A DNA stretch of 64,000 nucleotides from Diphasiastrum complanatum (taxonomy: Eukaryota > Streptophyta > Lycopodiopsida > Lycopodiales > Lycopodiaceae): NCBI GenBank assembly GCA_029204225.1, contig MU831963.1, positions 30,284 through 94,283 of the forward strand, written 5' to 3'. Each line of letters begins with the position of its first letter. Within the stretch, counting starts at the first letter, position 1. Below, one piece after another: positions 56,936 through 64,000 of this stretch. Position numbers and translations under genes: made by a program. The notes below the pieces were generated by a model. That model had not been told where the DNA came from. It did not search any database and was given only the letters and a program-made list of their open reading frames with translations.

Positions 56936-59104
56936 TCATTCTTTGGTACACATACTTTGCCCTTACGAAACAAGATCCCATTCTATATAGCAAAATTCAT
57001 TTCAATCTTTCCCTAATTAAAGGAATCCTGCTTACCCGAATCGACATCATAAAGTACTTGTTGCCAATACTTTCCAAAAAAAGGATCGGACTCAAATAAC
57101 CTCGGTTGTATATTAGTAAAGCTTAGCTGATTAATAACCGGTAAACGACTCAAAGTATCCGCTAGAGTGTTTTGACTGACTTTACAATACCATATTGAGA
57201 AGTCAAATACTTGCATTAGCTCAGCCCATCTAGCTTGTCTCCCTTTTAAATCTGTAGCATCACAAAAATAACGGAGTGTTTGATGATCTGTCAAAACATC
57301 AAATTTGACTCCATACAAATAATGTTGCCAAATTTTCAAGACATGAATAATAGCAAAAAACTCCTTTTCATAGGTACAATATCTAGATTGAGCTGGATTG
57401 AGTTTCTTGCTTTCAAAAGCAACATGATGTCCATCCTACATTAAGACAGCTCCAATTGCATAATCATTGGCATCGGTCCTAACCACAAATGGTTTCCTAG
57501 GATTGCCAATGATTAGGATTGGTGCACTTGTCACACTTTTCTTAAGCAACTCAAAACTATTGTTCATATTCTTTGTCCACACCACTAGTGGACTCCTAGA
57601 CCTCCGACTAAGTTTTTTAAAGCCTCTCAAAGCTTGAGTGAGGGGAAATGCCATCCTAGCAAACTGAGATATACGGCGACAGAAAAATACCGAACAAAAA
57701 AATGACTTGATTTCTCAAACCATAGTAAGAATTGGCCATTCAATAACCCTTCGGATACGATCGGCCTCTATTTCTATACCAAGTTCAGAAATCTTATGCC
57801 CCAGGTAAGATAACTCTTCAGCAAAAAATCACATTTAGACTCTTTGGCAAAAAGCTCTTCCTTTCTTAAGATGTCCAAGACAACCTTAAAATGCTCTTTA
57901 TGTTCTGCCAAAGTCTTATTAAAAAGACCAGGATATCATTCAAAAGCACAAATATGGCCTGAACAAATCGTTCATCATTTTTTGGAAAGTCGTTGGTGCA
58001 TTGGTCAAACCAAATGGAAGCACCAAAAACTTGTAGTGTCCAAACCGAGTTCAAAATTCGTCTTAGGTATATCCTCTACCTTACTGCGAATATGATGATA
58101 CCCTAATCTTAGATCTATCTTGGTAAAGTACCTTGCACCACCAAGATAATCTATCAGGTCATCCATTCACGATAGTGGATACCTATTCTAAATTGTAACT
58201 TTGTTCAACTTTTTATAGTCTACACAAAATCTTATAGTCCCATCCTTCTTAGCGACCAGAACTACTAGTGATGCCCAAGGAGACTTACTAGGTTTTATCC
58301 ACTCTTTCTCTAGATACTCACTTAATTGCCTTTGTACCTCAAGCTCTTTCGATGCACTCATCCTATAAGGGTGTGCAATCGGAATTGATAAGGTCAATCT
58401 TGTAATCTACAGACCTTTCAGGTGGTAAACTTATAGGAAGATCTAGAAAAACCTCATTGAATTCTTGTCTAAGTTCACTATAGCCTTCAAATTCAGGAGT
58501 GTTCTCACTAGGTATATTCATGGAATTAAGTTTAAGAATTTCATCATTGCAACATATTAAGTTCTTGTGAAAACATAAATAAAATTTATACTCTGTGTTC
58601 TTTATTAAGGAATTAAGCTCATGCTTAGAGTAAGGTTTAATATCAGTAACATCAACACTTAAAGTAGCACTAATCTTTATTGAAGAACAATCATGCATAA
58701 AAGTTAAAGATTTTTCAACAAAATCAATTTTCAATGATTTATTCTTATCATAATGTCATTGTTGCCCAAGAACCACATCCGCATTTGCCAAATTAACGGC
58801 CTGAAATTCAAGTTTCTCATAACAATCCTGTATGTGCAAAGGTGCATTAGAAACCACACAATCCATCGGTTCGGAATTACATCCAGACGCCATTGTCACA
58901 CAGTACTTTTTCCCACTTTTTTTATAGGAAGGTTTAGCATCTACACCAAATTTGCATTTATAAAATTATGAGTGGATCTCGTGTCAAAAAGTACATTAAC
59001 AACATGTCCTCCAATTTTAACCTTAATGCAAATTAGGTCATTAGGTCCATAAAACATTGAACTAAGAAAACAAATATCCATCTCATTACTCTGAGATATG
59101 ATAT
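56935..59104 (-). pseudogene. Ty3/gypsy element A pol: protease, RT, RNase H
   Basis: Read from 59104 downward. The protease has VLFDTRSTHNF (about 58960), with Arg where DTG/DSG is expected. RT starts [20 protein letters not shown] and [20 protein letters not shown] (58188-58300). Its catalytic box is degraded to LLNDILVF (about 57930). The thumb and connection show PFVVRTDANDYAIGAVLM (57436-57500). RNase H shows VLTDHQTLRYFCDATDLKGR and LADTLSRLPV (57013-57339). The text continues after a stop as NGILFRKGKVCVPKND to about 56935, before the integrase zinc domain, and ends there. The gag of the same element is on the plus strand at 1863-2770. Many frameshifts; inactive. Confidence 0.9.
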
Positions 59105-59926
59105 TGTGGGGTCGAAAATATCTCGTAGTATAGCCCTTCCGCCTGTCAACAAAGGTTAGATCACTGGATAGGTGCCTAACTATGCATAGATGCTACTTTA
59201 AGTGAAATTCCTACTTTCTCCCTTAACTCTACTCACCACTATGCTACTCCTCTTTAACTCTACTCCTCTACACTAACATTCATCATAGTTGGGTGAAGGG
59301 AAGGGATAGAAAAGAAGAGGTTGAGAAGAGAAGAGAGAAAGAGAGAGAGAGAGAGAGTGAGGGTGGAGGTTAGCTCAAATGCTCCTTATGCTTGCTAATG
59401 GAAAAGCATTCACTATGGCAAACAATAAACATGGAAATAGAAAGCAATGGAAAACACAATCAAGAGCATTAGCAAGTAGTGAATAGCAAATGAGGATGCT
59501 TCTCTTTCAAAAATGGTAGAGTTTTCTCCTTCTCATTAAGCATGGAAATAGTGTACAAATGGTGCCTTTTTATAAAATGGGGAAGGCCCTTGCCCCTCAA
59601 TCTTATTGGCTAATATTCACAATGATCCTAGCCATTCATCTTGGACCCAACTTGATCCAAGGGTCCACAAAAAGTACATAGAAATCACAAGATTCATGTG
59701 AGTCCCAATTTGGACCCAACTCTAAAAAGTGATCTCTAAGTTTAAAAATGACATTAGGCCTCTAGTTTTATTTTAATTACAAGGCCCAAGTCAAGTTTAT
59801 TTTATTTACAACTTCAATTGCATGCTCATTGGGCCATGGGCTTATACACACATGATGCCATGCCCTCGCAACACATTTTATTGGAGGATTTTATTTATTT
59901 ACACTTTGTTGGGAATACCCCCAACA
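59105..59926 (-). mobile_element. 3' LTR of Ty3/gypsy element B (822 bp)
   Basis: Exact-length reverse-complement counterpart of 2771-3592, with only scattered substitutions. Read on the minus strand it is followed by ATATC and element A pol rather than by a primer site, so it is B's 3' LTR. Confidence 0.93.
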
Positions 59927-59989
59927 GGACCCACGGCCTGAAGTAGTGCCGGTCCCTCGGCACTCTGCCAGTTTAGTAGAGCATCCTCT

Positions 59990-61620
59990 TGGACCGCCTC
60001 TAGTGGATGAGATATTCCGTAACGTCTTCCATGAAGTTGAGACGGTCTAGTTTCTTCGAGTCCTTTGGCATGTGGAAGGACTTGTGAACTCCTGTCAACC
60101 ATTCTTGATCCACCCATGCTTGGAATCGTTTCGTCCAAGGATCACCAAGGAATGCAGCTCGGTAATATACGCGAGCGACTGGCAGCTGGTCTTCGACTTT
60201 GTCGGAAGCGAGCGCCTTATTTGGATTAAAGAATATGGAGGGAAGGAAATCATCCCATTTTGTTTCAATGCCCATTAAATATTCCAAGTCCTGGGCGTAA
60301 GTGGCTGCCGCACGGACTGTGGGATCGGGACAATTGATGTAGTGGCCGACGAATGCGGAGAGAGCCCTTTTGGCGTCTACATCCATTGTCCACCCATATT
60401 CGGATTTGATGATTGGCCAGTTGAAATTGTTGAGTGTGATCTGGTCCAGAGGAGTGCCGCATTCTGCCCATTTGGATCTTCTTGGACATGGCAGGAAATG
60501 CGCGTTCACCCGTAACTGTTGCGGACTCATCACGTAAGCCTTGATGGCCATAGGGTCTCTCTCAAATAACTGTTGTCGCCACTCCGGTTGTGGTTGGAGG
60601 GTGGGTAAGGCTTACAGTTCTTTTCCCTTGATGGTCTGAGCTGAGAACGATAACTGCCAGCCCCCTCTTGATGACTCGTGGAGATTTTTGGATAAAAATT
60701 CATTGATGTTCTCCTCCACAAATTTCAGTCTTCGAAAGGCCCGGCTGGCAAATATCGTTCGTGACCCTCTGGACGATGTTGTTGGGCCCTGGCTGGTGGT
60801 TGCGCCTTGGCTCTGGTCGCACATATCAGTGGCCGCATCTGTCTGCCCTTGGTCCTAGCCTTTGGACCCTTGATCTGGTTGAAATCCCCCTGCTGCCTGC
60901 TGGCTCTGGTCTTGGCTGATACTAGCCTATGCAACGTCAAAATTAGGTGGCGGTGGAATTACCACGGGGGAGGACTGGGTCTTCGTTTCCATGTATTTCT
61001 GGCATGCCTTGAGGGCTTGCTTGGCCTGGGCGAGCTATTGCGTTGCGCTTGTCTGATACTTATTGAACTCCGCCTGGTAGTTGTTTAGGGTTTGGCTATA
61101 AATCAGCACCTGACGCCTTAGAAGATTCATCTCTGATTGGAAAAGCGGCCTTGTGTCCGGTGTAGATTGAGCTAACCAGGCGAGTTTCTCATCTTGTAAG
61201 GCTTTAACCTCCATCCCAAGGCACATGTTCTCTGCTTCCAAAAGTGTAAGTTGCATCTGGATGGGGGCAAGCCATTGGGATGCTTCAGTTTGAAGCTCCC
61301 GCACCTTTGTGGAGGCCTCCGTCAGCGCTTTGGATAAGCTCTGAATATATTTGTTTAGACCCTCCTCCTTCTACTGCAACTTGGCAATCTCTTGGTGCCC
61401 TGCTTGTTCATGTTGTTGAGCTAGAATCAGCTCTTGCTGCAGCTTTGTCTGCTCGCAGCTGTGTATTATTTGTTGCCAAATGTAGTACCCTGCTTTCCAG
61501 AATAGCTTTGGCTGCTATCGCATCCAGGATGTATTTTCCTAGGGTTTGGTACGCCATCGTTAGATCCGTGGGAGCAGCTGGTACACTGGCACTGGCAAGG
61601 GCTTGTGTTGTATTGGCCCT
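59990..61620 (-). CDS. Unrecognised ORF between integrase and 3' LTR of element B
   Basis: Minus strand, in pieces of one apparent protein. The start MAYQTLGKYILDAIAAKAIL lies at about 61557. Long heptad-like helices follow (LTLLEAENMCLGMEVKALQD, EKLAWLAQSTPDTRPLFQSE) to about 61035, then a Gln/Pro-rich linker with several shifts. The C-terminal domain (60551-60000) has WAECGTPLDQITLNNFNWPI, FVGHYINCPDPTVRAAATYA and ARVYYRAAFLGDPWTKRFQA, ending near the LTR. The position after integrase matches where Athila elements carry env-like genes and where Tat/Ogre elements carry extra ORFs. I see no signal peptide or transmembrane segment, so an env label is not supported. Stops and shifts mean this copy is probably decayed. 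Higher GC than the surroundings. Confidence 0.55.
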
Positions 61621-61634
61621 GACGACTTGTGGAA

Positions 61635-62157
61635 TTCCGTCTCGTTGATGAAATGGCTTCCACGATCACTGACTAGTTCCACTGGGCACCCGAAGTGCAC
61701 AATGATATTTTCATAAAGGAACTTGGCAGTGGTCCTAGCGTCTGCTACTCGTACTGCCTTGGCTTCGGCCCATTTGGTGAGGTAGTCTGTGGCTACGATT
61801 ATGTATCGAGCCTGGGAACTCCTTGCTGTAGGGTGAATTGGACCAATATAATCCAATCCCCATTTTTTCGAACGGTGCTTGGGCTAAGATTGGGTGCAGT
61901 AGATCATAGTTCAATCTCGTTGGTCTTCTTGCCCTTTGGCACACATCGCACTTTTTCAAGTATTTCTCTGTGTCTTTATGAATCGTTGGCCACCAATATC
62001 CTGATTGCAGAATCTTGCAAACTGTAAAGTCAGATGCAAAATGACCTCCACCCATGCCTTCTTGTGAAAGCGAAATGATCTGGGTGGTCTCATGAGGAAG
62101 AATAGACCGCCGAAGAATTCCGTCTGGACCTCTTCGGTACAACTGGCCGACAATCAA
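61635..62157 (-). pseudogene. Ty3/gypsy integrase fragment (element B)
   Basis: Starting at about 62157: GQLYRRGPDGILRRS, then the H2C2 zinc domain (GGGHFASDFTVCKILQSGYW, CDVCQRARRP). After a frameshift near 61855 the core follows, with MDYIGPIHPTARSSQARYII, VATDYLTKWAEAKAV (second Asp region), VELVSDRGSHFINE (DRGxxF) and a break soon after at about 61635, before the catalytic Glu. Upstream of 62157 the sequence changes at once to repeat R, so RT and RNase H of B are missing. Gag of B is at 4699-6643 on the other strand. Confidence 0.9.
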
Positions 62158-62226
62158 CTATCATGATGTATGGATAAAACTTTGGTAACTCAAAATAAAA
62201 TAAGAAAGCCATGTAAGAGCAAGTTG

Positions 62227-62666
62227 TTTGGACAAGAGGCCGATGGTTTAAGTGCTCGAGGGGAGGTGGGTGGGTGGGTATTGTCATGTGACAAAAAAGG
62301 GCGATTGAGTGTTAAAAAACGATATGCTCCCGGCCTTAAAAATCTTAGTTGTTTTTTTTTTTTTGGGGGAGGGGGGTGGAGGGGAGGAGTTTCTTTCTTG
62401 ATGGGGATTTTTTTTTGTCCTCTTTTTTTTAAAAAAAAAAACCTAGTTTATGGGGAGCCAAAAAGCCCCCTCACTTTTTTTTTTAATGGGAAGTGAGGAT
62501 TCACATTTTTAAGGGGGTTTACGTTATATTTTTTTTATGAGGGGTTTACGTTTTAAAAGGGAGGCGTTTTACATTTAAAAAAAAGGGCGCATGTGTGTGG
62601 GGGGGAGGGGGAGTATATATTGATATATTTATTTTTTAAGGAATGGAGGCACCCCTTGTTTTATAG

Positions 62667-62727
<61 letters not shown>

Positions 62728-62802
62728 ATTTAACCTTCTTAATTTTTTTTTCAAGGCATGGAGGGACCTCCCTCCCTCTATGGGTGGTTGGTCAGCCTGT
62801 GT

Positions 62803-62873
<71 letters not shown>

Positions 62874-63560
62874 GGGGCCCTTAATACAACATATCTCATC
62901 CACAAAAAGTTTTTTATATGAAGATGTGTGTGTGTTGTGCGCACACACACACACACAGGTGTGCACGCGCACGCATGTGTGTATGCACACACACGCATGT
63001 GTGTTCCAAATCCCCCTCCCCACCTACTTTTCTCTTTTTATTGTCTCTTTTGCTCCTCCACCCCATCTCCCTCCTTTTTTTTTCAACTATGCATTTTTTG
63101 GCCCATGGATAAAAGCTTGTGGGTAATGATTTATGAGTTAAAGCTAGTGAGTTTGGGCTTGTGGTTAAACATTCCTAAAATTGGCGGGCCAAGATAGGGA
63201 TTTGAAGGATTGGAAAAAAAAAGCAGTTTAAAGTAGTCAAAAAAAAATTTTATGTTCATGATTTATGGATAAAACTTTGTTAATTTAAAATAAATAAGGA
63301 AGTCATGTAAGTAAGATTATTGGCTAAAGTTTAAAGCACATTGAAGTGTGTGAAGAAAATAAAACCTTAACTTCAAAATTCAAATAAGAACAAGATATTT
63401 AAATTTAGTGAGTGGAGGGAGGGATGGGGTGAGGCATCTTTTTTGCGGGCCCACTCTCAATGCACACAATGTGCAAATGTATGAGGATATCCAATTTTTA
63501 CATACATGCATCTCCCTCCCCATCATTTTTAGTTAAGAAAGTGTAGTATGCATGGGCGAG
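62227..63560 (-). repeat. Repeat R, right copy (inverted relative to 7620-8868)
   Basis: The reverse complement carries the landmarks of the left copy in the same order: GGCTTTTTGGCTCCCCATAA, AGGTCCCTCCATG, ACCAACCACCCATA, a (CT)n tract, GGGCCCCAC and the 63200-63540 unique stretch (GCTTTAAACTTTAGCCAATA). It includes (CA)n at 62671-62725 and (GA)n at 62803-62871. The stretch 62160-62226 contains an extra short piece of R (ATGGATAAAACTTTGG...AAGCCATGTAAG), also present at about 63265-63310. Confidence 0.78.
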
Positions 63561-64000
63561 GAGAAGAAGATACTGGGGTGCACCCCGATGTGTGTGCATG
63601 TGTGTATGAGTGTGCATGTGTATTTCTTTGTGTATAACTGAACTGCTTGGAGCCCGATTAGTTGATGCTGGGCTCGTCTCGGACGTGCAGCACTGGATGG
63701 AACAGACGACATGCAAGACGGAAGCCCGTTGCGATACTAGACCACTTCAAGAAAATGCCAAAAAGTAAACAACCGACTTTATCAACACACCAAGCAGGAT
63801 GTTGCAAGTATGGATAAAGTTAGATATCAGTGATGAAAAAAGAGATTGAAGTCTCTCGGAGACACTGATCTCAATAATTTAAGATGCCCATTCTTGGTGA
63901 GCCCTAAAATAGTGTGCAATTGAAAAATGAACACCATTCATTTGAATTCCATCATATGAATGCATTTTATAGCTCTCAAAGATGACAATCCTTGAGGTGA
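63561..64000. other. Unassigned sequence at the right edge
   Basis: No gene or repeat recognised. A short GT-rich stretch (63590-63630) is followed by unique-looking DNA. Confidence 0.5.

Noticed and set aside
59990-61620. Envelope gene of an endogenous retrovirus-like element
   Set aside because: The position fits, but no signal peptide, cleavage site or membrane segment is visible.
62758-63126. ORFs with Arg-Glu and Cys-Val runs
   Set aside because: Simple-repeat translations within repeat R.

Overview
The window looks like nuclear DNA of a land plant with a large, repeat-rich genome. The signs are nested Ty1/copia and Ty3/gypsy LTR retrotransposons with plant-type primer-binding sites, a degenerate CACTA transposase, a receptor-like-kinase pseudogene, short GT-AG introns and AT-rich DNA with long CA/CT microsatellites. 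A gymnosperm or fern would fit, but the sequence alone does not fix the species. Nearly every transposon gene is broken by stops, frameshifts or lost catalytic residues.

Layout. 1-1434: copia fragment (-). 1863-2770: gypsy element A gag (+), cut by the 822-bp LTR of gypsy element B (2771-3592) with its primer site, repeat-rich leader and gag (to 6643). 6.7-9.3 kb: microsatellite-laden repeat R and a 260-bp tandem duplication. 9.4-16.9 kb: three copia remnants. 17.0-18.4 kb: decayed reverse-transcriptase-like sequence. 18.7-20.8 kb: receptor-like kinase pseudogene. 22.5-29.4 kb: an island without recognisable retrotransposons, holding four intron-containing genes. 31.3-35.8 kb: SET-like sequence and CACTA transposase remnant. 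36.0-56.2 kb: a copia nest. Element N (36886-40163) lies inside element F. Full-length element C (44919-51073) lies inside element D. Element E is fused to D. 56.9-62.2 kb: gypsy A pol, the second 822-bp B LTR, an unrecognised B ORF and B integrase, all on the minus strand. 62.2-63.6 kb: an inverted copy of repeat R.

The two gypsy regions at the ends of the window are the two halves of one nested insertion (B inside A). The B LTRs have the same length, the flanking 5-mers match at 4 of 5 positions, and A's reading frame runs across the insertion point. The halves now face each other across about 55 kb, and an R copy in opposite orientation sits at each inner break. The simplest reading is an R-mediated inversion; misassembly is the alternative.

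The most unusual part is 24.5-29.4 kb. A minus-strand multi-exon gene encodes a gapless match to the histone H3 fold followed by a Pro/Ser-rich linker and an Ulp1/adenain-like cysteine-protease domain. Around it are seven 70-71-bp units, each with two inverted arms of about 17-20 bp (consensus GATATCGGATCAGCGCGC) and a largely different 34-bp centre. The units come in pairs: in an intron of the H3/Ulp1 gene, in its predicted 5' leader, downstream of a third TATA-like box, and (one full unit plus a half) in the leader of the divergent gene at 28087. All functional statements here are inferences from motif reading; no database search was possible.
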